Shown here: positions 18,145-25,098 of the stretch, piece after piece
How positions within the stretch are numbered: position 1 is the stretch's first letter
Layout: each line of letters begins with the position of its first letter
Assembly (NCBI RefSeq): GCF_019933235.1
Contig: NZ_CP082945.1
Location: 3,286,001 to 3,350,000, forward strand
Source of the DNA: Streptomyces angustmyceticus
GTDB lineage: Bacteria > Actinomycetota > Actinomycetes > Streptomycetales > Streptomycetaceae
Direction of reading: 5' to 3'
DNA length: 64,000 bases
The notes under the pieces: model-generated
Databases searched by the model: none
Seen by the model: the letters and a program-made list of their open reading frames with translations, nothing else
What the model was told of the DNA's origin: nothing
Made by a program: the position numbers and the translations under genes

Positions 18145-18480
18145 GCGACACTCCCCTCATCGACCCGACTGCCGTGACAGCAGGGCGCGTTGGCATGCGG
18201 CGACGGCCGCGGCGGAGGGCGGCGGCCGGTCGGTGCGGTGTGGTGCGGGTGCGCCTCGAAGCGTGGCAGCGCCGACAGAAACAATCAAGCACGCCTGCAT
18301 GATCTTCTGTCCGGGCGAGGCCGTTGACCGCCGCGGCAAGGCACCCGACAGCTGCCCGGAGGGGCTTCAGCCGCGCGGACCGATCATCGGCGGACGTCTA
18401 CGAGCCGGTCACCCCGAGCGGGGAATCCGGTGGCGGCAATCCAGTGGTCCGCCGTCGCCGCAGACGCCGCCGAGTGCCCC
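18145..18480. other. upstream region of the acyl-CoA operon
   Basis: Gap of 336 bp between the operon head and the 3' end of the Uma2 gene. The 18270-18310 part is less GC-rich and holds a strong palindrome at 18284-18303. The rest shows no gene. The minus-strand promoter of the operon should lie here; TTGATT overlapping the palindrome is a possible -35. Confidence 0.5.
18284..18303. promoter_or_regulatory. 20-bp palindromic operator candidate
   Basis: ATCAAGCACGCCTGCATGAT matches its own reverse complement at 16 of 20 positions (ATCAnGCAnGCnTGCnTGAT). Size and symmetry suit a TetR-family dimer, and it lies upstream of the operon that ends with a TetR gene. Confidence 0.55.
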
Positions 18481-19059
18481 CTACTGCTCGGGAGCACGGC
18501 GGTGGGCGAGGACACCGGGGTCGATGTCGATCGGGAAGGGACGTTCGACGGCGGTTGTCTCCGCGGCCTGGACGAGGCGGTCGAGATAGCAGCCGTTCTC
18601 CAGCTCGCCGAGGTAGAGGCGCGGTGCGGGCTCCAGTTCCAAGCGCCAGTAGTGGGCGATGCCCGCCGCGGCGTAGAGGGCCGGCTTCATTTTGCGGTCG
18701 GTGACCCGGGTGGACGGCGAGGCGATTTCCACGACGAGGAGCACGTCGTGCGCAGACACGGTGAGGCCGGCGTCGGCTGCGGCATCAGCGTCACAGACGG
18801 CGATGTCGGGGATCAGCAGCCCGTCGGGCACGACGAGGTTGATGGCCTCCAGGATCTCCACGGGGGCGCCCGCGGCGTCGGCGGCCGCTTCCAGGAGGGC
18901 GGCCAGGCGGCGGGAGGCCCTCTGGTGAGGGACACCGGGGCTGGGGCTCATCACCAGGCTGCCTCCGACGAGCTCGATACGGGAACGGGTGTCCTCGGGC
19001 AGGGCCAGGACATCGTCAAGGGTCCAGGGACCCTGGTGGTCGGCGGCTGCAACGCTCAT
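18481..19059 (-). CDS. Uma2-family (DUF820) putative endonuclease
   Basis: 192 aa with a PD-(D/E)xK restriction-endonuclease-like fold of the Uma2 group, often expanded in Streptomyces and of unknown role. Visible: WTLDDVLALPEDTRSRIELV at the N-terminus, then the catalytic-core segments LLIPDIAVCDADA (Asp), VLLVVEIASPSTR (Glu) and TDRKMKPALYAAAGIAHYW (Lys). All three core positions are retained. ATG 19059 is chosen over 19149 because GGAGGTGAGAGG lies directly upstream. It is a lone gene between the acyl-CoA operon and the exporter gene. Confidence 0.85.
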   Translation of the reverse strand: MSVAAADHQGPWTLDDVLALPEDTRSRIELVGGSLVMSPSPGVPHQRASRRLAALLEAAADAAGAPVEILEAINLVVPDGLLIPDIAVCDADAAADAGLTVSAHDVLLVVEIASPSTRVTDRKMKPALYAAAGIAHYWRLELEPAPRLYLGELENGCYLDRLVQAAETTAVERPFPIDIDPGVLAHRRAPEQ

Positions 19060-19288
19060 TCCTCTCACCTCCTCGGCTATGGCCAGTGTGGCCCGGCTGA
19101 GGGGCGGATGTCGCCCCCGCAGGCAGTCGGGAGGCGTCAGGTCGTGCACCTGTCCTTGGTGCAGGTGCGCCTGGACTCCGCCGGTCCGACGGTTTCGGTC
19201 CGCCGCTTTTGAGGGCCGGCCGGGGAGCCGGTGGCGCGGCGGAACGCCAGAGAGGCCCGCCCCCCTCAGCGCGACCCCACCCCCGCGC

Positions 19289-20287
19289 TCAGTGCCCGCC
19301 TGACCCCGCGCTGCGCACCGCCCCCACGCTCGCGATCACGACCAGCCCGATCGCCGCCACCTCGGCCCAGCCCAGCGCCTGGTGCAGCACGAGGAAGCCG
19401 GCGGTGGCCGCGACGGCCGGCTCCAGGCTCATCATCACGGCGAAGCCGGCGGCCGGGAGCTTGCGCAGGGCGAGCAGTTCCAGGGTGTAGGGCAGGACGG
19501 ACGACATCAGGGCGACGGCGGCGCCCAGGCCCACGGTGACCGGGTCGAGCAGGGCGGTGCCCGCGCTGACGATGCCGAACGGCAGGCTGAGCAGCGCCGC
19601 GACGGTCATCGCCACCGCCAGCCCGTCGGCCCGCGGGAAACGCGCCCCCGTACGGGCGGAGAGCAGGATGTAGGCGGCCCACAGCCCGCCGGCGGTCAGC
19701 GCGAACGCGGCACCGGTGAGGTTGAGCCCGTCGAAGCCCTCGCGCCCCAGCAGCACCACACCGCCCAGTGCCAGCGCCGCCCACACCAGGCTCAGCAGCC
19801 TGCGGGAGGTCGCCACCGACAGGATCAGCGGCCCCAGGAACTCCAAGGTGACCGCGGCGCCCAGCGGGATGCGGTCGATCGCCTGGTAGAACAGCGAGTT
19901 CATACCGGCCAGGGCGACGCCGAAGGCGAGCACCGTGGCCCAGTCGCCCCGCGTGTAGCCGCGCAGCCTGGGGCGGCAGACGACCAGCAGCACCAGCGAG
20001 GCGACGACCAGCCGGAGGGTCACCACGCCCAGCGCACCGGCCCGCGGGAAGAGCAGCACCGCCACCGACGAGCCGAACTGCAGCGAGACGATCCCGCCGA
20101 TGACCAGCGCCACCGCCCCCAGCCGTCCGCGGGCGCCCGCCGCCCCGGCGGTCCCCGCCTGCGCCTCCGCCGTCAGCACCTCGGGCGAGGGCGGGACGGG
20201 ATGCGGAATCTCGCCGTCACCGGCGGGCAGGGTGGGCGCGGCAGGGGTCGGCGCGGGGCCATCGGGGTTCTCGGGCGATGCATTCAC
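19289..20287 (-). CDS. EamA-family (RhtA-like) metabolite exporter
   Basis: 332-aa integral membrane protein with about ten predicted transmembrane segments in two EamA repeats, after a soluble Pro/Ala-rich N-terminus of about 55 residues. Typical segments include VTLEFLGPLILSVATSRR at the end of the first repeat and VLPYTLELLALRKLPAAGFAVM in the second; this last pattern is characteristic of the threonine/homoserine exporter RhtA subgroup. The likely role is drug/metabolite or amino-acid efflux; the substrate is not determined. It is divergent from a LysR gene 70 nt away, which probably controls it. Confidence 0.87.
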   Translation of the reverse strand: MNASPENPDGPAPTPAAPTLPAGDGEIPHPVPPSPEVLTAEAQAGTAGAAGARGRLGAVALVIGGIVSLQFGSSVAVLLFPRAGALGVVTLRLVVASLVLLVVCRPRLRGYTRGDWATVLAFGVALAGMNSLFYQAIDRIPLGAAVTLEFLGPLILSVATSRRLLSLVWAALALGGVVLLGREGFDGLNLTGAAFALTAGGLWAAYILLSARTGARFPRADGLAVAMTVAALLSLPFGIVSAGTALLDPVTVGLGAAVALMSSVLPYTLELLALRKLPAAGFAVMMSLEPAVAATAGFLVLHQALGWAEVAAIGLVVIASVGAVRSAGSGGH

Positions 20288-20342
20288 GCCACCACGCTAC
20301 GGGGGGTTCTTCCGGTCCGTGAAATGCGTTTTCCCTTGTTGT

Positions 20343-20348
20343 TATGCT
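20343..20348 (+). promoter_or_regulatory. -10 element of the LysR gene
   Basis: TATGCT lies 8 nt before ATG 20357, implying a leaderless or nearly leaderless mRNA. The surrounding 40 nt are AT-rich for this genome. Confidence 0.4.
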
Positions 20349-20356
20349 CCCCGCGC

Positions 20357-21301
20357 ATGAGCATCGAGCTGCGTCATTTCCGCTGCTTTCTCGCCATCGC
20401 CGACACCCTCAGCATCACCCGCGCCGCCGAGCGCCTGCACCTCACCCAGCCGGCCGTCTCCCGCACCCTGCGCCAACTGGAACAGGAGCTGGGCCTGCGC
20501 CTCGTCGACCGCTCCACCCACCACCTCGCGCTCACCCCCGACGGCCTCGCCTTCCGCGACCGGGCCGCCGTCGCGGTGACCGCCTTCGACCGGGCGCTCG
20601 GCGCCGCCCACCACACCGCCTGGCCACTGCGCCTGGGCCACGCCTGGTCGGCCGCCGGTACGGACACCACCGCCCTGCTGCGCCGCTGGCACGAGGAGCA
20701 CCCGCGGACCCCGCTCGAACTTCTCCGCATCGACGACCGCACGGCCGGCCTGGCCCGCGGCGACGTGGACGCCGCCCTGCTGCGCGGCGAGGTCCGCGCC
20801 CCGGGCCTGATCACCGAGCAGCTCACCACCGAGCCCCGGGTCGCGGGCCTGCCCGCCGACGATCCGCTGGCCCACCGCGCCACGCTCTCCCTCGTCGAGC
20901 TGGCCGACCGCACCATCGCCCTCAACACCGTCTCCGGCACCACCACCCTCGACCTGTGGCCGGCCGCGGCCCGCCCCGCCTCGACGATCACCATCGGCAA
21001 CACCGACGACTGGCTGGCCGCCATAACCGGCGGCCGCGCGGTGGGCGTGACCACCTCCGCCACCGCCGAGATGCATCCGCACCCGTCCATGGCGTACGTC
21101 CCGCTCTCCGACGCGCCCCCGGTCCCGGTCGTCATCGCCCGGCGCGACGGCCCCGGCCATCCGCGGGTCCCCGACCTGATCAGGCTGGCCCACGAGGTCA
21201 TCGGGAGGACGGCGGGCGGGGCGGCGAGCGGGACGGCAAGCGGATCGGCGGGCGGGACGGCAGGCAGGTCGGTGGGCGGGGCGGCGCCGGACGGTGGCTG
21301 A
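20357..21301 (+). CDS. LysR-family transcriptional regulator
   Basis: 314 aa. The winged HTH occupies residues 1-60 (LRHFRCFLAIADTLSITRAA, then LHLTQPAVSRTLRQLEQELG), followed by a linker helix and a periplasmic-binding-type effector domain to about 285. The last about 30 residues are Gly/Ser/Ala/Thr repeats encoded by GGCGGG-rich simple sequence, probably strand-slippage expansion. It is divergent from the EamA exporter, the classic LysR arrangement, so it probably controls that gene in response to an exported metabolite. ATG 20357 is preferred because it starts at the HTH and sits just after a -10 element. Confidence 0.9.
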   Translation: MSIELRHFRCFLAIADTLSITRAAERLHLTQPAVSRTLRQLEQELGLRLVDRSTHHLALTPDGLAFRDRAAVAVTAFDRALGAAHHTAWPLRLGHAWSAAGTDTTALLRRWHEEHPRTPLELLRIDDRTAGLARGDVDAALLRGEVRAPGLITEQLTTEPRVAGLPADDPLAHRATLSLVELADRTIALNTVSGTTTLDLWPAAARPASTITIGNTDDWLAAITGGRAVGVTTSATAEMHPHPSMAYVPLSDAPPVPVVIARRDGPGHPRVPDLIRLAHEVIGRTAGGAASGTASGSAGGTAGRSVGGAAPDGG

Positions 21302-21521
21302 GGCGGCGGTTCCCCGGGCGGGCCGGGCCGGTGCGGGATGCAGGCGGTGCGGTGACGCCGGCGATGTGGGATGCAGGCGCCGTCCCCGCTCCATAAGCTC
21401 GTAACAGAGAGCACTCACCGGCGGGCGCAGCGGCCCGCCCGGTGCCCCTCGGCGTCCCGCCGGATGCCGGGCCAGGTGCTCAGCGCCGCATCGCTCCTGA
21501 TGCCCTGACGTGGAGTCCTTC
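21302..21521. other. intergenic region before the GPP34 gene
   Basis: No gene seen. It contains two direct copies of GGGATGCAGGCG (21335-21346 and 21368-21379, 33 bp apart). An AT-richer patch near 21391-21410 is the likely promoter of the next gene. Confidence 0.4.
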
Positions 21522-22139
21522 ATGACCACACCGCGGGACCTGTTGTTCGTCGCCCTGGACGCGCCGCCCGACCGCGCCCCCGCGCAGGGCGCGCTGTCGC
21601 TCGCGCTCGCGGGGGCCGAGCTGGTCGACCTCCGCGAGGCGGGCGCCGTCGGCCTGGACGGCGACCGCCTCGTCCCGGGCTTCCGGCCCGCCGTGGCCGA
21701 CCGCCTCATGGACGAGGCCGCGTCCTCCCTCGACCAGCAGCCGCCGTACGAGTCGGCCGAGGACTGGCTGTGGCGCAGGGGCCGCGGCCTGGCCGCCGCC
21801 TACCTCGCCGCCCTGGAGGCGGAGGGGCAGCTCACCCGGCAGGGCGGCGGGCGCTGGAAGCGCTTCCGTGCCGGTGAGTTGAAGCCGGCCGACTCCCCCG
21901 CCCACCGCGCCGCGACGGACCGCTGGGCCGCGGGCGAGCCCGTCCTCGCCGCGCTCGGGGCATCCCTGGGCATCGGCGACGAGCGCCCCGCCGACCCCCC
22001 GGAGGTCTCCGACGACGCGGTGGCCACCGTGCTCGCCGCCGTCGACACCGCGGTCCGGGAGCTGGAGTTCGAACGCCAGCGACGAGCCCTCGACGAGGAA
22101 GCCTTCAGCAACGTCTGGCGGGGCTACGACGGGTGGTGA
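21522..22139 (+). CDS. GPP34 (GOLPH3/VPS74-fold) protein
   Basis: 205 aa. The N-terminus TTPRDLLFVALDAP and the following GALSLALAGAELVDL are the bacterial form of the GPP34 domain, the fold of the Golgi phosphatidylinositol-4-phosphate-binding protein GOLPH3. The residues RAAATDRW and DDAVATVLAAVDTAVRELEFER in the C-terminal half also match. It is a soluble, peripheral-membrane-type protein. Bacterial members are of unknown function and abundant in Streptomyces. ATG 21522 is used because GGAG lies 8 nt upstream; 21510 is an in-frame alternative. A membrane-protein remnant follows directly. Confidence 0.85.
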   Translation: MTTPRDLLFVALDAPPDRAPAQGALSLALAGAELVDLREAGAVGLDGDRLVPGFRPAVADRLMDEAASSLDQQPPYESAEDWLWRRGRGLAAAYLAALEAEGQLTRQGGGRWKRFRAGELKPADSPAHRAATDRWAAGEPVLAALGASLGIGDERPADPPEVSDDAVATVLAAVDTAVRELEFERQRRALDEEAFSNVWRGYDGW

Positions 22140-22430
22140 GCCGCCTGTCGAGGAACTGCGCGGCCAGTTGGGCTGGGCGGGAGCGGTGCAGCAGGCCGCG
22201 GTATCCGCCGGCGCCCACGTCGCGCTCGGCGCGGCCATGCTCCTGTGCGCCTTCTGGATGCGTCAGGGCCGCAACTGGGCGCGGCTGCTGCTAATCGCCC
22301 TGGGCGCCCTCTACCTGGCGTTCATGCTCACCGACATGACCATGGACGGCCTGGGCCCCGCCGCCGTCTACCGCTACCTCCCCGAACTGTGCACCGCCGC
22401 TATCGCGACCCTGCTCCTCCTCCGTAGCCA
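22140..22430 (+). pseudogene. remnant of a small integral-membrane protein
   Basis: An open frame directly after the GPP34 stop reads VEELRGQLGWAGAVQQAA, then two or three hydrophobic helices (VALGAAMLLCAFWM, then RQGRNWARLLLIALGALYLAF). This is the second half of a common actinobacterial membrane-protein type with the RNWAR motif. The first helix and a start codon with ribosome-binding site are missing; the ATG-like starts in frame fall inside the helix region. The frame then runs into Arg/Pro-rich nonsense. I read it as a 5'-truncated gene fragment. Confidence 0.5.
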
Positions 22431-22471
22431 ATGGCCGACGGCAGTGACCGTCGACAGCCGCCCCTCCCGCT

Positions 22472-22527
22472 CCCTGGGTGTGCGGCACCCGGCCACGGTC
22501 CCTGGGTGTGGCGCACCCGGCCACGGC
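22472..22527. repeat. 28-bp tandem duplication
   Basis: Two adjacent 28-bp copies (22472-22499, 22500-22527), starting CCCTGGGTGTG and ending CACCCGGCCACGG, differ at only a few positions. They lie in the decayed sequence between the membrane-protein remnant and the SnoaL-like gene. Confidence 0.75.
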
Positions 22528-22668
22528 CCACCCTGGTTGCGCCGCCGCCGACGGCACAGAGTTGCCGCACCCGGCGGCCTCCGGGCCGGCGCGCGGACGC
22601 TCCCGCGCCCCCGTCACCGGCAGCCGCCGCCGGGGCCCGTGATCCCCCTCGCAGAGGAGCAAGCGACC

Positions 22669-23154
22669 GTGTCCGTCTCCCCCGGCAACCACAACGACGA
22701 CCTCGCACGACGCCTGCGGCGCCTGGAGGACAAGGAGTCCCTGCGCGCGCTGCTGATCCACGGCTGGCGGGCGCTGGACCGCAAGGACTGGCGCACCTGG
22801 ATCGACTGCTGGACCGAGGACGCGGTCCTGGAGTTCGGCCCGTGGGAACGGATCCACGGCCGGGAGGCGATCCTGGCCAAGGTCGAGGCGGCCGAGGCGC
22901 CGTACGCCGGCATGCAGCACCACATCCTCAACATGGACTTCGAGGTCCGGGGCGACCGGGCGACCGGCGTCGGCTACATGTGGTTCGTGGGCATCGCCGA
23001 CCCCGCGGCCGCCTCCTCCCCCTACGCCATGGGCGGCCCCTACGACTGGGAGTTCACCCGCCACCCCACCGGCTGGCGCCTGACCCGCCAACGCCTGGGC
23101 GTGTGGTGGACCACCGGCGACGACACCCTCCAGGCGTTCTCGCCGGCCGACTAG
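22669..23154 (+). CDS. SnoaL-like (NTF2-fold) protein
   Basis: 161 aa. The cone-shaped NTF2/SnoaL fold is indicated by a helical start LRRLEDKESLRALL, then WRALDRKDWRTWIDCWTEDAV, then REAILAKVEAAEAPYAGMQHHI. The His-His pair and Asp residues sit where polyketide cyclases and small dehydratases have their active site. Possible roles are a hydroxysteroid-isomerase-like, limonene-epoxide-hydrolase-like or cyclase enzyme; no neighbour identifies the substrate. GTG 22669 is preferred because GAGGAG lies about 10 nt upstream; the longer frame from 22168 merges it with unrelated remnant sequence. Confidence 0.8.
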   Translation: MSVSPGNHNDDLARRLRRLEDKESLRALLIHGWRALDRKDWRTWIDCWTEDAVLEFGPWERIHGREAILAKVEAAEAPYAGMQHHILNMDFEVRGDRATGVGYMWFVGIADPAAASSPYAMGGPYDWEFTRHPTGWRLTRQRLGVWWTTGDDTLQAFSPAD

Positions 23155-23183
23155 CTCCCTGCCCGGACAGCCGCCGGAACGGG

Positions 23184-23591
23184 CTAACGCAGCGGACACA
23201 CCCGCTCCGCCCGCACCCGGTGCGGGCCACAGCCGATCAGGTTCAACGAGAGGAACCGTCCCCCGCTCACCCACCACCCCCCGACCCTGTCCTCACCTGC
23301 GGACAAGGCCCGGACGGTCTCCTCGTACGACGGCTCCGGCGCGTAGGTGCCCACGAAAAGCCCGGCGTAGCGCCCGAGTTGTGCGCCGTACCAGCCCGCC
23401 GCCTCCTTCGGCTCCTCGAAGGTCGCCTCGATCCGGGCGGCCGGCTTCAGCAGCCAGTCCGCGCACTCCAGCGGCATGACCTGCGCGGCACGGAACTCCG
23501 GATGGTCCGGACGCCGGTGCGCGTCCCCCGGCTTCACGAGCACATCGCCGCTGCCGAGCCAGAGGTAGGCGTGGTGGTGGGGTCCGGCCAT
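23184..23591 (-). CDS. uncharacterised 135-aa protein
   Basis: No family recognised. The protein is soluble and Trp/Tyr/Gly-rich, starting MAGPHHHAYLWLGSGDVL and containing AAGWYGAQLGRYAGLFVGTY and VGGWWVSGGRFLSL. Three consecutive His residues near the N-terminus and two Cys near the C-terminus could bind metal. AAGGAG stands 5 nt before ATG 23591, so translation is well supported. It lies 94 nt downstream of the 35-aa peptide gene on the same strand, and the two may be co-transcribed. Codon use is normal for the window. Confidence 0.65.
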   Translation of the reverse strand: MAGPHHHAYLWLGSGDVLVKPGDAHRRPDHPEFRAAQVMPLECADWLLKPAARIEATFEEPKEAAGWYGAQLGRYAGLFVGTYAPEPSYEETVRALSAGEDRVGGWWVSGGRFLSLNLIGCGPHRVRAERVCPLR

Positions 23592-23685
23592 CTCACTCCT
23601 TCGCGCGAGCGCGTTACCCGCGCTGGTCCGAACGGGCGGCCCCCGCCCAGAAACCCGAACGAGGGCCGCCACTTCACTTCACGGC

Positions 23686-23793
23686 CTACTGACGGCCACA
23701 GCCCTGCCCGTCGCCGCAGCCGCCGTTGGGGTTGCCACCTTCGTCGTCGTCCTCGTCGCCGCCGTACTTGACCGGGTCGAAGCGGTATCGCAT
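23686..23793 (-). CDS. 35-aa Gly/Asp-rich peptide with two Cys
   Basis: ATG 23793 preceded by GAGGAG (7 nt spacing) opens a 35-codon frame. The N-terminal half MRYRFDPVKYGG is basic and aromatic, then comes an acidic run DEDDDEGG, then NPNGGCGDGQGCGRQ with two Cys six residues apart. This division, a leader-like first half and a Gly/Cys-rich second half, is what ribosomally made peptide precursors look like, but no modifying enzyme (radical SAM, YcaO or lanthionine synthetase) is nearby. A small metal-binding or structural protein is equally possible. Confidence 0.5.
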   Translation of the reverse strand: MRYRFDPVKYGGDEDDDEGGNPNGGCGDGQGCGRQ

Positions 23794-23941
23794 GGTGCTC
23801 TCCTCAGGTGCCAAGCCGCCGCGCGGTCGCTCCGCGCGCCGTCGTGCACGTGCGAGGGCCCCTCACGGGCCCACCCGCTCCGGCCGTGTCCTGCGAGGGA
23901 ATGACGGCCGGGCGGGAGCTTTCACGGCCGCCCGCTCCCGC

Positions 23942-24157
23942 TCACGAATCCGCCCCGTGCCGGGCGCGATGCCGCGCGAGGAGGACGTCGAAGTCGGTCA
24001 CCTTGCTGAGATCCCGCGCTGCGGCGGCTAGCCTGCGGCCGCGTTCCAGGTCGTCACACTCGGGGCAGCCGCGCGTCGTGGACGCGCTCGTGGAGGTGCT
24101 CGCTCGGGCCGCCTCCACGGGGTCCGCCGAGCCTTCTGGGTGTGTGGGTGCGGTCAT
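23942..24157 (-). CDS. 71-aa protein with CPEC motif
   Basis: A small soluble protein with a low-complexity Ser/Thr/Ala first half, then GCPECDDLERGRRLAAAARD, then LSKVTDFDVLLARHRARH. The CxxC followed by an amphipathic helix recalls small actinobacterial proteins found beside XRE/DUF6879 genes; the function is unknown. The start at 24157 is supported by TAGCGT on the minus strand (24165-24170), 7 nt upstream, which implies a leaderless message. It is divergent from the DUF6879 gene, sharing the promoter region with the octamer array. Confidence 0.65.
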   Translation of the reverse strand: MTAPTHPEGSADPVEAARASTSTSASTTRGCPECDDLERGRRLAAAARDLSKVTDFDVLLARHRARHGADS

Positions 24158-24164
24158 GAGCAGG

Positions 24165-24170
24165 ACGCTA
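24165..24170 (-). promoter_or_regulatory. -10 element, leaderless start of the 71-aa gene
   Basis: TAGCGT on the minus strand ends 7 nt before ATG 24157. Confidence 0.45.
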
Positions 24171-24197
24171 GGAAGCAGACGGAGACGCCGCCACGCA

Positions 24198-24236
24198 ATG
24201 TTCTCCGATGTTCTCGGGGAATGGCCGAATGTTCTC
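24198..24236. repeat. three phased ATGTTCTC octamers
   Basis: ATGTTCTC occurs at 24198-24205, 24208-24215 and 24229-24236, i.e. 10 and 21 bp apart (one and two helical turns), in the divergent promoter between the 71-aa gene and the DUF6879/XRE pair. Spacing on one helix face suggests a cooperative operator, perhaps for the XRE regulator. Confidence 0.7.
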
Positions 24237-24310
24237 GCCTGGTCTCACACGACCGAGTGCAAGCTGTGGTGCGGGACTCCGGGGCGCTGTGAGGCTGGAG
24301 GCTCACGCAC

Positions 24311-24326
24311 CTCCCTCACGAGGGAG
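24311..24326 (+). promoter_or_regulatory. hairpin masking the ribosome-binding site
   Basis: CTCCCT-CACG-AGGGAG is a perfect 6-bp stem whose right arm is the Shine-Dalgarno sequence of the gene starting at 24333. Translation may be limited by this hairpin. Confidence 0.4.
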
Positions 24327-24332
24327 ACAGCC

Positions 24333-25088
24333 ATGGCACGGCGACTGCGTTTCAACGGCACCAACAGCGGCAACGGCGGCTGCCCCGCCCTGCACGAGGA
24401 CTTAGACACGGGCGAGTGGATCGTGCAAGGCAAACCGCTCACCCACCCCGAAGACCTCAGCCAGCTCAAGCACTTCCATGACGGCGAGAATGCAGTAGTC
24501 GTGCCGGCGGAGTTGCTCATCGACTTCGGCCCCAAGGAGGTCACCCGCGTGCCCGAGATCATTGACCTGAGCGAGTTCGCCCAACTCTTCAAGACATTCG
24601 AACACTCGGCATGGCGTTTGGAGACCCGGCGCGGCTATGCCTCCGACCGCGAGGAAGAGACCTACCGCGAGTTCATCGAGACGGGCAAAGTGACATGGGA
24701 TCACGATGACGCCTGGTGCCGGAACATGCGCGCACAGACGACGGCGGGAAAGCGCGTGGGTCGGGTACGCATCGTCGACAACCCTCCGACTACCGGCCAG
24801 CTGTACCTACTCGACAACGCGAAGCGTAATTCGACCACAGGAGAGGACATGCGTAACCTGTGGCGCGCCGACGCCGAACGACTTCAGCTGCCCTCCGAAG
24901 ATTTCTGGATCTTCGACTCACGGTTCATTGCACTGCTGCACTTCGATGAGGCCGACACCCTCCTCCACGTCGAATCGATCACGAATCCCGCGGAGGTGAT
25001 GCGGTACGCCCAGGCACGCGATGCCGCGCTGCATCACTCAGTCCCCTACGAAGAATTCGCGGCACTGGTAGCCGCGAACAAGGAGTGA
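24333..25088 (+). CDS. DUF6879 protein with N-terminal partner module fused
   Basis: 251 aa. Residues about 1-75 (ARRLRFNGTNSGNGGCPALH to VPAELLIDFGPKEVTRVPE) look like a small protein usually encoded just upstream. Residues about 76-251 form the DUF6879 domain: IIDLSEFAQLFKTFEHSAWRLE, then YREFIETGKVT, WCRNMRA, a later FWIFDSRFIALLHFDE, and a C-terminal ARDAALHHSVPYEEFAAL. DUF6879 proteins accompany XRE/DUF5753 regulators in actinomycetes; their role is unknown. The XRE gene follows after 10 nt, so the two form an operon. GC content and codon choice are lower than in neighbouring genes, suggesting acquisition. Confidence 0.8.
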   Translation: MARRLRFNGTNSGNGGCPALHEDLDTGEWIVQGKPLTHPEDLSQLKHFHDGENAVVVPAELLIDFGPKEVTRVPEIIDLSEFAQLFKTFEHSAWRLETRRGYASDREEETYREFIETGKVTWDHDDAWCRNMRAQTTAGKRVGRVRIVDNPPTTGQLYLLDNAKRNSTTGEDMRNLWRADAERLQLPSEDFWIFDSRFIALLHFDEADTLLHVESITNPAEVMRYAQARDAALHHSVPYEEFAALVAANKE

Positions 25089-25098
25089 CTCGTACCCG

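Noticed and set aside
20343..21301. Gly/Ser/Ala tail of the LysR protein as a functional domain
   Set aside because: Encoded by simple GGCGGG-like repeats, best explained by slippage.
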